NCBI RefSeq assembly: GCF_011764425.1
Contig: NZ_BLPF01000001.1
Span: 1,913,001-1,977,000, forward strand
Length of the DNA: 64,000 bases
Direction: 5' to 3'
Source of the DNA: Phytohabitans houttuyneae
GTDB lineage: Bacteria; Actinomycetota; Actinomycetes; Mycobacteriales; Micromonosporaceae
Each line of letters starts with the position of its first letter. The stretch's first letter is position 1. Below, one piece after another: positions 38,837 to 47,927 of this stretch. The position numbers were made by a program, and so were the translations under genes. The notes beneath the pieces were generated by a model, which saw nothing but the letters and a program-made list of their open reading frames with translations, was not told the DNA's origin and ran no database searches.

Positions 38837-39586
38837 ATGTTCTCGGGACGACTTGCGGCACCCGGATCGCGCCGGGCGGCAGCCGTCCTTGCCGGCCTCG
38901 CCATCGGCACGCTCGCCACATTCGCGATGCCGATGGCCGCCGCACAGGCCGCGCCGGACACGCCCCTCACCGCCGCCGACAAAAACCTGCTGTCGGCCGT
39001 GCGGCTCGCCGGTCTCTGGGAGATGCCCGCCGGCAACATGGCCGCCGAAAAGGGCGGTCGGGTCCGCGTCCGCCAGGTGGGTGCTGAGATCTCCAAGCAG
39101 CACTCCCAGTTGGACCGCCTCGTGGTGGACGCGGCCAACAAGCTGAACTACCGGCTTCCCGACGAGCCCAACTCGGACCAGCAGAAGTGGCTGGCCGAGA
39201 TGGAGGAAGCGAAGGCCGGCGCCGACTTCGACCAGATCTTCGTCGACCGGCTGCGGGCGGCGCACGGCAAGGTCTTCCCGGTCATCGCCGGTGTCCGCAC
39301 CGGCACCCGAAACGACGTCGTGCGCAAGCTGGCTCAGGACGCCAACGGCTTCGTGCTCACCCACCTGACCCTGCTGGAGAGCACCGGCCTGGTGAAGTAC
39401 TCGGAGCTGCCCCTTCCCCCCGAGCCGCCGCAGGCCAACCAGGCCGCCGGTAGCGGCATCCTGAGCGGCGCCGAGGCACGCGCCCAGATCGGCGGCGTCG
39501 ATCCCGCGGTCATCTGGGTGGTCCTGCTCGCGGCTCTGATAGCCGGCGGCGCGACGACGTTCCGACTGTTCCGCTCAGGTAGGTAA
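38837..39586 (+). CDS. exported DUF4142 protein with C-terminal membrane anchor
   Basis: A 249-residue protein. The signal sequence (about 1-39) ends near AAAQAAPDTP. The DUF4142 fold follows: TAADKNLLSAVRLAGLWEMP, then VRVRQVGAEISKQHSQLDRL and DFDQIFVDRLRAAHGKVFPV, an all-helical bundle with the family-wide His in a KQH/AAH pattern. After a Pro-rich linker there is one membrane span (about 224-243, AVIWVVLLAALIAGGATTFR) and a short basic tail. The ATG at 38837 has GGGAGG six bases upstream. Family function is unknown; some members are called ferritin-like by fold. Confidence 0.82.
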   Translation: MFSGRLAAPGSRRAAAVLAGLAIGTLATFAMPMAAAQAAPDTPLTAADKNLLSAVRLAGLWEMPAGNMAAEKGGRVRVRQVGAEISKQHSQLDRLVVDAANKLNYRLPDEPNSDQQKWLAEMEEAKAGADFDQIFVDRLRAAHGKVFPVIAGVRTGTRNDVVRKLAQDANGFVLTHLTLLESTGLVKYSELPLPPEPPQANQAAGSGILSGAEARAQIGGVDPAVIWVVLLAALIAGGATTFRLFRSGR

Positions 39587-39620
39587 AAGCTTTCCGGGCG
39601 CAGCGCACCCGCCCTCGGCC

Positions 39621-39656
39621 CGTGGATGTCGTGTCGGAGAGCCCACGACATCCACG
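39621..39656. terminator. perfect 13-bp hairpin after the DUF4142 gene
   Basis: Arms CGTGGATGTCGTG and CACGACATCCACG with a ten-base loop, 34 bases past the stop codon. Confidence 0.7.
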
Positions 39657-39797
39657 CAGGTCGCGCAACCAGCCAGTGGGCGGTGGCGATCAGTTCCCCC
39701 AAACTGGCGCCCCAAGGGAAAGGCCCGGACAAAACCCAGCGCGAAGGGAGTGGTCAGGGTACGGCCACCGGGCCTGCGCAGCGATGCCGGAAAGGGC

Positions 39798-39830
39798 AGC
39801 GCCGGGACACCCCGTCCGTGTCCCGGCGCT
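39798..39830. terminator. second perfect 13-bp hairpin upstream of the glycosylase gene
   Basis: Arms AGCGCCGGGACAC and GTGTCCCGGCGCT with loop CCCGTCC, followed by CGCCGTTCTT. Lies only 37 bases before the glycosylase start, so it may end a small RNA or shield the gene from read-through. Confidence 0.65.
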
Positions 39831-39867
39831 CGCCGTTCTTCAACACCTTAACCCTGCCGTCTAGAGT

Positions 39868-40773
39868 GTGGCCGTGCAGAGGGTCCTCGATCCACCCGAG
39901 GGGTACCACCTGGCCGGCTCGGTCGGGATGCTCGCGATGGGCCGGCACGACCCCTGCGCCCGCTTCGTGGACGGCACATTCTGGTACGCCAGCCGCACCC
40001 CCGACGGCCCCGGATCCCTTTCCCTGCGCCGTGACGGCGCGTCCGTCGTCGCGACCGGCCACGGGCCGGGTGCCGCCTGGCTTGTCGACCGGTCCCCCGC
40101 GATTGCCGGCCTGGAGGACGACCTCACCGGGTTCGCCGAGCTCGCCGCCGCTCACCCCCTCGTCGCCCAGCTCGCCCGCGTCCACCGCGGCCTGCGGTTT
40201 CCGGCCACCCGCCGCCTCTTCCCCCGCCTGCTGCGCGCGATCTTCGAGCAGAAGGTCACCGGCAAGGAGGCGTACCGTGCGTACGCGGCGACCGCCCGTC
40301 ATTTCGGCGAGCCCGCGCCCGGCCCGGTCGAGCGGCTTTTCCTGCCCCCGGAGGCCGAGGCCATCGCGGCCGCGCCGTACTGGGTGTTCCACCCCTTCGG
40401 CGTCGAGCAGCGGCGGGCCGACACGCTGCGCCGGGCCGCGGCGGAGGCGTCCCGGCTGGAACGGTGCACCACCAGCGCCGAGGCGACGCGGCGGATGACG
40501 GCCATCGTGGGCATCGGGCCGTGGACCGCCGCTGAGGTCGTCCGCACCGTCTTCGGCGACGCCGACGCGGTCAGTGTCGGCGATTTCCACATTCCCAACA
40601 CGGTGGCCTGGGCGCTGGCCCGAGAAGCGCGCGGCGACGATGCCCGGATGTTAGAACTCCTGGCGCCCTTCACGGGACATAGGGGCCGTGTGTGCGTACT
40701 CTTGGAAAGTGCGGGAATTGCGGCGCCACGATTTGGTCCGCGGATGCCGATCCGTTCTTTCGCGCGTTTTTGA
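39868..40773 (+). CDS. AlkA-like DNA-3-methyladenine glycosylase
   Basis: A 301-residue HhH-GPD base-excision enzyme. The N-terminal sheet domain is followed by LLRAIFEQKVTGKEAYRAYA, the helix-hairpin-helix TAIVGIGPWTAAEVVRTVFG and the catalytic Asp in AVSVGDFHIPNTVAWAL. No iron-sulfur Cys cluster is present, which fits AlkA rather than MutY/Nth. It removes alkylated bases, leaving an abasic site. The GTG at 39868 is taken as start; a second GTG two codons later is possible. No partner gene is adjacent. Confidence 0.9.
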   Translation: MAVQRVLDPPEGYHLAGSVGMLAMGRHDPCARFVDGTFWYASRTPDGPGSLSLRRDGASVVATGHGPGAAWLVDRSPAIAGLEDDLTGFAELAAAHPLVAQLARVHRGLRFPATRRLFPRLLRAIFEQKVTGKEAYRAYAATARHFGEPAPGPVERLFLPPEAEAIAAAPYWVFHPFGVEQRRADTLRRAAAEASRLERCTTSAEATRRMTAIVGIGPWTAAEVVRTVFGDADAVSVGDFHIPNTVAWALAREARGDDARMLELLAPFTGHRGRVCVLLESAGIAAPRFGPRMPIRSFARF

Positions 40774-41159
40774 CGGCACTGCCGGCCACGCTCAGTCAGC
40801 GGCTGGCGACGGGGCGACTTCACCGCAGCTCACGGTCCTGACCAGGGATTTCGAAAAAAGTCCCAAGATCGTTGAACCCCCTACATCATCCGAACGGGGG
40901 ATACATCCGCGTTCAGGCGCCTTCCATAAATCTCCTTTAAGGAAAGCCGCCCAACCTTAATTCCTTCTTCGTGGCTTGACACTAATCGACGGCCACTTTT
41001 AGGTTTGCTACGCGGATAGACGTGGTGCGAACTCGTCGCGTATGGAAGTTCGGACGTGTATTCGGCACCCGCACCGGACGAACGTGCTAGAGGAAACCCC
41101 TCACGGGACGACGCCTGCCCACCGCGCCGCCCTCAAGGAGAAGGAGAAGGTATCCCCAC
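40774..41159. other. leader region upstream of the exported protein gene
   Basis: Markedly AT-richer from about 40850 to 41000 (several runs such as TTTCGAAAAAAG and CTTTAAGG), as expected for promoter DNA. A short purine-rich site AAGGAGAAGGAG precedes the ATG at 41160. No gene, operator or repeat was recognised. Confidence 0.5.
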
Positions 41160-42074
41160 ATGTACAGGTCGGCACAACGGCGCAGATCGACCAGCGGGCG
41201 AAACAAGCGCATCATTGCCGTGCTTGCGACGCTTGTGGTGTTCGGCGGCATCATCACCGTGACTCAGGTCTCCAACGCGGGTGACCGGCGCAACCGTGGC
41301 GGGCGTGCCCCGGCGACCCAGTGTCGCCCCGCACCGGACGGCACCGCGCCGGCCGGCCAGGCGAACGTCACCGAGACTCGGCAGAACGGCCGCACGGTCC
41401 GCAACTACTGGGGTGACGGGCAGGCGTGCACGACGACGCCGGCGAGCCCCACGCCCAGCACGAACGCGTCCGGCGCTCCGAACCAGCCGGCGACCAGCGC
41501 GCCGTCGACCACGGCTCCGCAGCCGCCGCTGGAGTTCGGCCCGGACGAGTGCTCCGAGGGCAACAACCTGGAGATCCACGACGGCTTCCAGAACGGCAAC
41601 CGCTGCGTGGACACCCAGATGGGCGAGGTCGCGAACGCCGACCAGAACCCCACCCTGCTGATCGTCAGCGCACCGCGCAGCGTCGCCGTCAACGAGCCGT
41701 TCACGATCCGGGTCAGCACCCGCAACCTCATCCGTGACCGGTTCCTGCCGGCCGGCCGGGGTGGCTACTACGTCGACATGTCGATCCTCAACGCCCAGAA
41801 CCTGGTCCGCGGCCACTTCCACAGCGCGTGCCGCCAGCTCAACAGCACCCGCGTGGCACCCGACCCCGCGCCGGCCCCCGCGTTCTTCGTCGCCACCGAA
41901 GACAACGGCGGCAGCGCGCAGCCGGACGTCATCGAGATCCGCGTGCCGGGCCTGCCCAACCGGGGCACCTTCCAGTGCGCCTCCTGGGCCGGCGACGCCT
42001 CGCACCGCATCCCGATGATGCAGCGGGCCAACCAGGTCCCCGCCTTCGACGCGGTCCGGGTCACCGTCCGATAG
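41160..42074 (+). CDS. exported protein of unknown function
   Basis: A 304-residue protein with a basic N-terminus (RSAQRRRSTSGRNKR) and a membrane segment at about 19-37 (IIAVLATLVVFGGIITVTQV), probably an anchor or uncleaved signal. Residues 60-125 are rich in Pro, Thr, Ser and Ala. The C-terminal domain (about 128-304) has ECSEGNNLEIHDGFQNGNRC, beta-strand-like repeats and several Cys (two near each end) suited to disulfides outside the cell. No known domain is recognised. The next gene, 109 bases downstream, is also exported, so a shared surface role is possible. Confidence 0.7.
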   Translation: MYRSAQRRRSTSGRNKRIIAVLATLVVFGGIITVTQVSNAGDRRNRGGRAPATQCRPAPDGTAPAGQANVTETRQNGRTVRNYWGDGQACTTTPASPTPSTNASGAPNQPATSAPSTTAPQPPLEFGPDECSEGNNLEIHDGFQNGNRCVDTQMGEVANADQNPTLLIVSAPRSVAVNEPFTIRVSTRNLIRDRFLPAGRGGYYVDMSILNAQNLVRGHFHSACRQLNSTRVAPDPAPAPAFFVATEDNGGSAQPDVIEIRVPGLPNRGTFQCASWAGDASHRIPMMQRANQVPAFDAVRVTVR

Positions 42075-42183
42075 CGACAGCGAGCCACATGTGACACCGA
42101 GGGGGCACGGGCCAGCCAGGCCGGTGCCCCCTTCGCTCCATAAGGGACAGTCGGGAAGAGCAACAAACGTAAGGAGCCGTCCA

Positions 42184-42945
42184 ATGTTCCGCTACCGGCG
42201 TACGGCAGTCGTGGCGCTCGGCACCGCGGTCTTCGGTGCCCTCGCGATCGCGTCGCCCGCCTCGGCCGACGTTTCCGCGAACCCGTCGGAGGCCACGCGA
42301 GGTGACGGCGCCAAGGTGACGTTCCGGCTGACCGAGGACCGGCCCGGCGCGCACACCGCCAAGGTCCAGCTGATCGCACCGGTGGACAACCCGATCGGCG
42401 AGATCTACCCGATGTCCCAGGACGGCTGGGCGCCGGCGACCGAGACCCGCACGCTGGACAAGGCGGTCGCGGGCCTGCACGGCATGCCGGTCAACGAGAC
42501 CACCGCGTCGATCACCTGGACCCGGGTCGACACCAAGCCCACGTCCACCACCCCGATCGAGCTCATCGTCTCCATGGGACCGATGCCGACGGAGGGCGAC
42601 GCGCTCGCGTTCACGATCGTGCAGACGTACTCGGACGGCACCGTGGTCCGCTGGGCCGACCCGGCCGGCGGCGCTCACCCGGCCCCGGTCGTCAAGCTTG
42701 TGGGACAGGCGGCCCCGGGTGGCAGCGGCCACCACGGCGGCGGCCAGCAGCAGCAGGCGGCACCGCCCGCGGCCGTGGCACAGACGCCGGCCGACGGCGG
42801 TTCCTCGTACGGCATCCTCGCCGCCGGCCTGCTCGCCGGCCTCGGACTCGGCGCGCTCGGCGGCTGGCTGATCCTGCGCAGCCGCCGCAACACCACCCCG
42901 GCCGCGGCCGCCGAGACCGCCGAGCGGGAAAAGGTCAGCGTCTAG
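42184..42945 (+). CDS. YcnI-family (DUF1775) exported protein
   Basis: A 253-residue protein: signal peptide about 1-28 ending ASPASA, a DUF1775/YcnI domain (about 29-170) with the family blocks SANPSEATRGDGAKVTFRLT and IVQTYSDGTVVRWADPAGG, a Gly/His/Gln/Pro stretch (SGHHGGGQQQQ) and one C-terminal membrane span (GILAAGLLAGLGLGALGGWL). In copper-binding YcnI the first residue after the signal is a His that holds the metal. Here that place is Asp (DVSA), so classic binding is doubtful unless the HHGG patch substitutes. The usual CopC/CopD neighbours are absent. The ATG has AAGGAG seven bases upstream. Confidence 0.82.
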   Translation: MFRYRRTAVVALGTAVFGALAIASPASADVSANPSEATRGDGAKVTFRLTEDRPGAHTAKVQLIAPVDNPIGEIYPMSQDGWAPATETRTLDKAVAGLHGMPVNETTASITWTRVDTKPTSTTPIELIVSMGPMPTEGDALAFTIVQTYSDGTVVRWADPAGGAHPAPVVKLVGQAAPGGSGHHGGGQQQQAAPPAAVAQTPADGGSSYGILAAGLLAGLGLGALGGWLILRSRRNTTPAAAAETAEREKVSV

Positions 42946-43016
42946 GTACGGGGCACCACGTGGGTTGAGCCCGGCGGTGGATCCCGCGGTTCGCGCCGCG
43001 GGCCTACCGTCGGGCC

Positions 43017-44225
43017 ATGTTGGGCCTCACCCGCTCCGCCGCCCGGGGGTACAGCCTCCGGATCGCGCAGGCCACACCGGACACCCGGGACCGCGCGATC
43101 GACGGGTTGCGCGCCGCCGCCATCCTCGGCGTGGTCGGTGGGCATTGGCTGGTCACCGCGCTCACCGTGCGGTCCGACGGCAGTCTGCGGATCGACAGCC
43201 CGCTGCGGTACCTGGGCGGCTTCGCGCCGGCGAGCTGGCTGTTCGAGACACTGGGCCTCTTCTTCCTCGTCGGCGGGTTCGCCGCGGCGAAATCCTTGGA
43301 GCGGCACGGTCCCGACACCGGCGCGTGGGTGCGCCGCCGCATGGCCCGCCTCCTCACGCCCGTCCTCGCCGCCACGGTGGCCCTGGCCGCCGCGCTGCCC
43401 GCCGCGTCCCTCGCCGGCGTCGCGGGAGGGACGCTGCGCACGTGGACCGTCCTGTTCGTACAGCCGCTGTGGTTCATCGCGGTCTACGCGGCGGTCACGG
43501 CGCTCACCCCGTTCGCGATGCGGCTGGACGACCGCCTGGGTGCCTGGGCCGCGCTTCCCTTCCTCGCCGCGGTGGCCGCCGTCGACCTGATCCGGTACGG
43601 GCCGTGGGCGGCTGGAGCGCCCGGCTGGGTGGGATTCCTGACTGTGCTGCCGGCGTGGCTGTTCATGTACCAGCTCGGTGTGGCCTGGGCCCGCGGCCGG
43701 TTGGGCCGGCGGGCGGCGGCGTGGCTGGTGGCCGGCGGCGCCGCCCTCTTCGCCGTGCTCGTCGGAGCGCTCGACTACCCCGCCAGCATGGTCGGCGTGC
43801 CCGGCGCGGCACGCTCGAACTCCAGCCCGCCGTCGCTGCTCGTGCCCGCGCTCGCCGCCGTGCAGGCGGGCGCCGCGCTGCTGGTCCGCGACCGGCTGGA
43901 CGGGCTGCTGCGGCGGCGGCCGGCGCTGTGGGCGGCGGTGGCGACCGTCAACCTGTACGCGCTTGCCATTTTCTGCTGGCACCTGACCGCCGTCGTGCTG
44001 ATGTCGCTCGGCGCTCAACAGCTCGGTGGCGTCGCCGGCCTCACCACGCGGCCGGACACCGCCACCTGGGTCGGCGCGCGGCTCGTGTGGCTGCCGCTGC
44101 TGGGGCTCGTGCTGGTCGGCCTCGTGGCGCTCGCCGGGCGGCTGGAGCGGCTCACGTCGGCGCACCGCGTGCTCGCCGGAGTGGCCGCGGCGGGCTTCAC
44201 GGCCTATGCGCTGGCGGTCTACTGA
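43017..44225 (+). CDS. membrane acyltransferase (acyltransferase-3 type)
   Basis: A 402-residue integral membrane protein with about ten hydrophobic spans. RDRAIDGLRAAAILGVVGGHW near residue 24 is the start of the acyltransferase-3 fold with its conserved Arg and His; FLVGGFAAAKSLERHGPDTG follows, like the family's FFVISGF region. Such enzymes move acyl groups to sugars, antibiotics or cell-wall parts outside the membrane. No biosynthetic partner lies nearby, so the substrate is unknown. It ends 13 bases before the DNA ligase gene, which may be cotranscribed by chance. Confidence 0.8.
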   Translation: MLGLTRSAARGYSLRIAQATPDTRDRAIDGLRAAAILGVVGGHWLVTALTVRSDGSLRIDSPLRYLGGFAPASWLFETLGLFFLVGGFAAAKSLERHGPDTGAWVRRRMARLLTPVLAATVALAAALPAASLAGVAGGTLRTWTVLFVQPLWFIAVYAAVTALTPFAMRLDDRLGAWAALPFLAAVAAVDLIRYGPWAAGAPGWVGFLTVLPAWLFMYQLGVAWARGRLGRRAAAWLVAGGAALFAVLVGALDYPASMVGVPGAARSNSSPPSLLVPALAAVQAGAALLVRDRLDGLLRRRPALWAAVATVNLYALAIFCWHLTAVVLMSLGAQQLGGVAGLTTRPDTATWVGARLVWLPLLGLVLVGLVALAGRLERLTSAHRVLAGVAAAGFTAYALAVY

Positions 44226-44238
44226 ATATGGTGGTCTC

Positions 44239-45309
44239 GTGGATCTCCCGATCAACCCGCCGGTCGAGCCGATGCTCGCCAAGAGCGTTGCCGAGCTGCC
44301 GACCGCCGAGGGTATGACGTACGAGCCGAAGTGGGACGGCTTCCGCTGCATCATCTTCCGCGACGGCGACGAGGTGGAGCTGGCCAGCCGCGGCGGAAAG
44401 ACGCTCACGCGGTACTTCCCGGAGGTCGTCGCGCAGGCCCGCGCGCAGCTGCCGCCCCGCTCGGTGGTCGACGGCGAGGTGATCGTCATCCGGCGCGGCG
44501 GCGAGGGCGGGCCGCGGCTCGACTTCGAGCTGCTCGGGCAGCGCATCCACCCGGCCGCGTCCCGCGTGGCGATGCTGGCCGAGAAGACGCCCGCCTCGTT
44601 CGTCGCGTTCGACCTGCTGGCGCTCGACGACCGCGCGCTGGTCGATCGGCCGTACGCGGAACGCCGTAGCACCCTCGAAGCCGCCTTGAAGGACGTTGTC
44701 GCACCGGTCCATCTCACGCCGACCACGGCGGACGTCGCGACCGCGCGGCGGTGGTTCGAGGTGTTCGAGGGCGCGGGGCTCGACGGTGTGATCGCCAAGC
44801 CGGCCGACGTGCCCTACGAGCCGGGCAAGCGGCTCATGTACAAGGTCAAGCACGCGCGCACCGCGGACGTGGTGGTGGCCGGCTTCCGGTGGCACAAGTC
44901 CGGGCCGGTGGTGGGCTCACTGCTGCTCGGGCTCTACGACGGCGGTCTCCTGCACCATGTCGGCGTATCGGCGTCGTTTCCGATGGCCCGCCGCGCGGAG
45001 CTTCTGGAGGAGCTGGCGCCGTACCGGGACGCGCCTTCGCACCCGTGGCTCGAGCCGAGCGAGGCGCAGCGCGTGCCGGGCGCGGTGAGCCGGTGGACCG
45101 GCGGGCGCAACCTCGACTGGGAGCCGTTGCGGCCGGAGCTGGTGGTCGAGGTGGCGTACGAGGCGATGGAGGGCGACCGCTTCCGCCACACCGCCCACTT
45201 CCAGCGGTGGCGGCCGGACCGGGAGCCGGAGTCGTGCACGTACGAGCAACTCGAGCGGCCCGTGCGCTTCGACGTAGACGAGGTGCTTGGCGGCGGGCGG
45301 GTAGCCTAG
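44239..45309 (+). CDS. ligC: ATP-dependent DNA ligase (LigC type)
   Basis: A 356-residue ligase. The adenylated Lys is in MTYEPKWDGFRCIIF (motif I); later motifs are ASRGGKTLTRYFPE, VVDGEVIVI, ASFVAFDLLALDDR, GVIAKPADVPYEPGKR and YKVKHARTADVVV. The C-terminal OB fold ends in FRHTAHFQRWRPDREP. Size and build match mycobacterial LigC, which works in base-excision and alternative end-joining repair rather than replication. The start GTG is at 44239. A LigD-type polymerase gene lies 3.7 kb away on the other strand, a frequent pairing. It is four bases from the peptidase gene downstream. Confidence 0.9.
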   Translation: MDLPINPPVEPMLAKSVAELPTAEGMTYEPKWDGFRCIIFRDGDEVELASRGGKTLTRYFPEVVAQARAQLPPRSVVDGEVIVIRRGGEGGPRLDFELLGQRIHPAASRVAMLAEKTPASFVAFDLLALDDRALVDRPYAERRSTLEAALKDVVAPVHLTPTTADVATARRWFEVFEGAGLDGVIAKPADVPYEPGKRLMYKVKHARTADVVVAGFRWHKSGPVVGSLLLGLYDGGLLHHVGVSASFPMARRAELLEELAPYRDAPSHPWLEPSEAQRVPGAVSRWTGGRNLDWEPLRPELVVEVAYEAMEGDRFRHTAHFQRWRPDREPESCTYEQLERPVRFDVDEVLGGGRVA

Positions 45310-45313
45310 CCGG

Positions 45314-46876
45314 GTGGCTCGCACCCAACGCCGGGTTTTGACCGGTCTTGTCGCAGGTGCCCTCCTGGCCGCCGGCTGCGCGCTCCCGGTGTACGCCCCG
45401 AACACCGAGGGCGCCGGCGAGCGGGACCCGTCGCCACCCGGTCCCGCCGCCTCGGGCGACGCCGCGACCTGGCGGCCCTGCCCGGACGTGCCGGAGGACC
45501 TCGTGGGCCGCACCGCGCCCGGAATGCGGTACGAGTGCGCGAGCATCGCCGTCCCGCAGGACTGGGCCAACCCCGGCGGCAGCGGCACGTTCGAGATCGC
45601 GCTGATACGCGCCCGCTCCACCCAGCAGGGCGACCGGATCGGCTCGCTGTTGGTCAACCCGGGCGGTCCGGGCGCCTCGGGCATCGACACGGCGGTGTAC
45701 CTGTCGTTCGGCGCCGCTTTCGGCGGGCTGCCCGAGGAGATCACCGACCGCTTCGACATCGTGGGCTTCGACCCGCGCGGCGTCTCCCGCTCGTCGCCGG
45801 TCGAGTGCATCTCCGACGCCGACCTCGACGCGACCTTCGGCTCCGATCCGGACCCGGACACGCAGGCCGAGTTCGACGAGGTCGTGGCCATCAACAAGCG
45901 GGTCGGCGACGGGTGCGGCGCCAAGTACGGCGACCGGCTCACGCTCTTCTCCACCGAGCAGGCGGCCCGCGACATGGACGCGGTGCGCGCGGCGGTGGGC
46001 GACGAAAAGCTGACCTACCTGGGGTACTCGTACGGCACGCTGCTCGGCGCCACGTACGCCCAGCTGTTCCCCAACAAGATCCGCGCGCTCGTGCTCGACG
46101 GTGCGGTCGACCCCGGGCAGGACATCGTCGCCGGCTCCGAGAGCCAGGCGAAGGGCTTCGAGCGGGCGTTCACCAACTTTTCGAACTGGTGCGCGCAGAC
46201 CAGCGGCCGCTGCCCGATCGGGCCGGACGCCCGCGGGGCGGTCACGGACGCATTGGAAAAGGCGAGGGTCTCGCCGGTACGCGGCAGCGACGGCCGCGAG
46301 GCGACGGCGGGCTGGGTCTTCTACGCGGTCATCTCGTCGCTCTACACCGAGCAGGGCTGGCAGGAGCTGGCCACCGCGATCGACGACCTGCAGGGCGGCG
46401 ACCCGGCGGCGGTCTTCGAGCTGGCCGACGAGTACGCCACGCGGGACGGCAACGGCCACTACTCGAACCTCTTCGACGCCAACCTCGCGGTCAACTGCGC
46501 CGACTCGACGGTCAAGCCGACGCTCGCGCAGATCCGCTCGTACCAGTCGCAGTGGCGGGCCAAGTACCCGCTCTTCGGCGCGCCGCTCGCGGTGGGCATG
46601 CTGCCGTGCGCGTACTGGCCGGGTGAGCGTGACCCCTACCCCACCGGCGAGGCGAAGGGTGCGCCGCCGATCCTGGTCGTGGGCACGACGGGCGACCCGG
46701 CGACGCCGTACGAGCAGACCGCCGAGCTCGCCGGCATGCTGGGTGTGGGTGTGGTGCTGACGTGGGAGGGCGAGGGGCACACGGCGTACCCGCAGACCGA
46801 GTGCGTGACGCAGGCGGTCGACCGGTACCTCATCGATCTGGAGGCGCCCCCGGCGGGGAAGCGCTGCCCTGGGTGA
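45314..46876 (+). CDS. secreted alpha/beta-hydrolase peptidase (S33, tripeptidyl aminopeptidase-like)
   Basis: A 520-residue lipoprotein hydrolase. The signal VLTGLVAGALLAAGC gives a lipobox Cys at residue 22. The fold shows the oxyanion block LLVNPGGPGASGIDTA, the nucleophile elbow TYLGYSYGTLLGATYAQLFP, the Asp in VGTTGDPATPYEQ and the His in GEGHTAYPQ. Several Cys pairs suit an extracellular protein. Streptomyces SlpD/SlpE and mycobacterial Hip1-type enzymes belong to this group; they trim peptides from the N-terminus. The last 47 bases overlap the converging potassium channel gene. Confidence 0.9.
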   Translation: MARTQRRVLTGLVAGALLAAGCALPVYAPNTEGAGERDPSPPGPAASGDAATWRPCPDVPEDLVGRTAPGMRYECASIAVPQDWANPGGSGTFEIALIRARSTQQGDRIGSLLVNPGGPGASGIDTAVYLSFGAAFGGLPEEITDRFDIVGFDPRGVSRSSPVECISDADLDATFGSDPDPDTQAEFDEVVAINKRVGDGCGAKYGDRLTLFSTEQAARDMDAVRAAVGDEKLTYLGYSYGTLLGATYAQLFPNKIRALVLDGAVDPGQDIVAGSESQAKGFERAFTNFSNWCAQTSGRCPIGPDARGAVTDALEKARVSPVRGSDGREATAGWVFYAVISSLYTEQGWQELATAIDDLQGGDPAAVFELADEYATRDGNGHYSNLFDANLAVNCADSTVKPTLAQIRSYQSQWRAKYPLFGAPLAVGMLPCAYWPGERDPYPTGEAKGAPPILVVGTTGDPATPYEQTAELAGMLGVGVVLTWEGEGHTAYPQTECVTQAVDRYLIDLEAPPAGKRCPG

Positions 46877-47264
46877 GCTGTTCGAGCATCGCCCGTACCG
46901 CGCGGAGGTTCTGCTTGAGCTCCTCCTGCTCCTCGTGCCGGAACGCGTCCGTGTCGACGATGAGCTTGCTGGCGAAATGCGCGGTGATCAGCGGAATGAC
47001 CAGCAGCACCATCGTGGAGATCAGCAGGCCGGCCAGCACGCGGCCGGCCCAGGTCGTGGGGTACGTGTCGCCGTAGCCCACGGTGGATGCCGTCACGACC
47101 GCCCACCACAGCGAGTCACCGACACCCTTGTTTTCGGTGGCGCTGTAGAGGGCGCCGCTGACGACGATGAGGCCGAGATAGGCGAGCATGAGCGTACGCG
47201 GCGAGTTGGCCAGCCACACCAGAGCGCGGTAGAGCTGGCGAAACGGCCGCAGCAGCAGCTTCAT
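46830..47264 (-). CDS. two-span potassium channel
   Basis: A 144-residue membrane protein of the KcsA kind: first span LMLAYLGLIVVSGALY, pore helix LWWAVVTASTVGYGDTYP with the potassium filter TVGYGD, and second span AGLLISTMVLLVIPLITAHF. A charged helical tail (EEQEELKQNLRAVRAMLEQL) probably forms the cytoplasmic four-helix bundle. No ligand domain (RCK) is attached. It converges on and overlaps the peptidase gene. Function is passive potassium flow, probably in osmotic or pH response. Confidence 0.9.
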   Translation of the reverse strand: MKLLLRPFRQLYRALVWLANSPRTLMLAYLGLIVVSGALYSATENKGVGDSLWWAVVTASTVGYGDTYPTTWAGRVLAGLLISTMVLLVIPLITAHFASKLIVDTDAFRHEEQEELKQNLRAVRAMLEQLTQGSASPPGAPPDR

Positions 47265-47342
47265 GGCGCATCATGATGCCGCCTCACGATCACTGCGAAC
47301 CATCGTCGGTTCGGCTCAGGGTCAGGCCGTAGGGTGGTTCGC

Positions 47343-47792
47343 GTGGGTGATCTTGTCTTCCGTACCGCCGCCCGGGCCGACCTGCCCGCGATCCTGGCCA
47401 TGCTGACCGACGACTCGCTGGGCGCCACCCGGGAGTCGGCGGACGACCCGGGCTACGCGGCGGCGTTCGACCAGATCGAGGCGGACCCGCGCAACACGCT
47501 GATCGTCGCCGACCGGGATGGCGACGTGGTGGGCACGATGCAGCTGACGTACATCCCGGGGCTCAGCCGTCGCGGCGCCGAACGGCTGCAGATCGAGGCC
47601 GTGCGCGTCCGCGCCGACCAGCGCGGCCGCGGCCTGGGGCGGCAAATGATCGAGTGGGCGGTCGACCAGGCGCGGGCCCGCGGGTGCCGGCTGGTCCAGC
47701 TGACGACCGACAAGCGCCGGCTGGATGCGCACCGCTTTTATGGATCGCTCGGCTTTACGGCGTCGCACGAGGGGATGAAGCTGGCGCTGTAG
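47343..47792 (+). CDS. GNAT-family N-acetyltransferase
   Basis: A 149-residue acetyltransferase. RTAARADLPAILAMLTDDSL is the family start, VRADQRGRGLGRQMIEWAV the acetyl-CoA pyrophosphate loop and RLDAHRFYGSLGFTASHEGM the C-terminal substrate strand. Substrate unknown. The start is GTG at 47343; GTG at 47334 is equally in frame and adds three residues. Confidence 0.85.
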   Translation: MGDLVFRTAARADLPAILAMLTDDSLGATRESADDPGYAAAFDQIEADPRNTLIVADRDGDVVGTMQLTYIPGLSRRGAERLQIEAVRVRADQRGRGLGRQMIEWAVDQARARGCRLVQLTTDKRRLDAHRFYGSLGFTASHEGMKLAL

Positions 47793-47927
47793 GGCGGTTT
47801 GGTTCTGCTCGGACCGGCCTTGCGCTGAGTCCGCACATACGCTTGGACCGCACTCCCGCTCAGACCGCACCACGCCCAGGCGGCGCGGTGACGGGCGGCC
47901 TCACCGTGGGCGTGCCCGAGCCCGTCA

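Noticed and set aside
42942-44798. Long minus-strand frames over the acyltransferase and ligase genes
   Set aside because: Low-complexity Arg/Gly/Pro translations with the third-position pattern of the opposite strand; the plus-strand genes have clear motifs.
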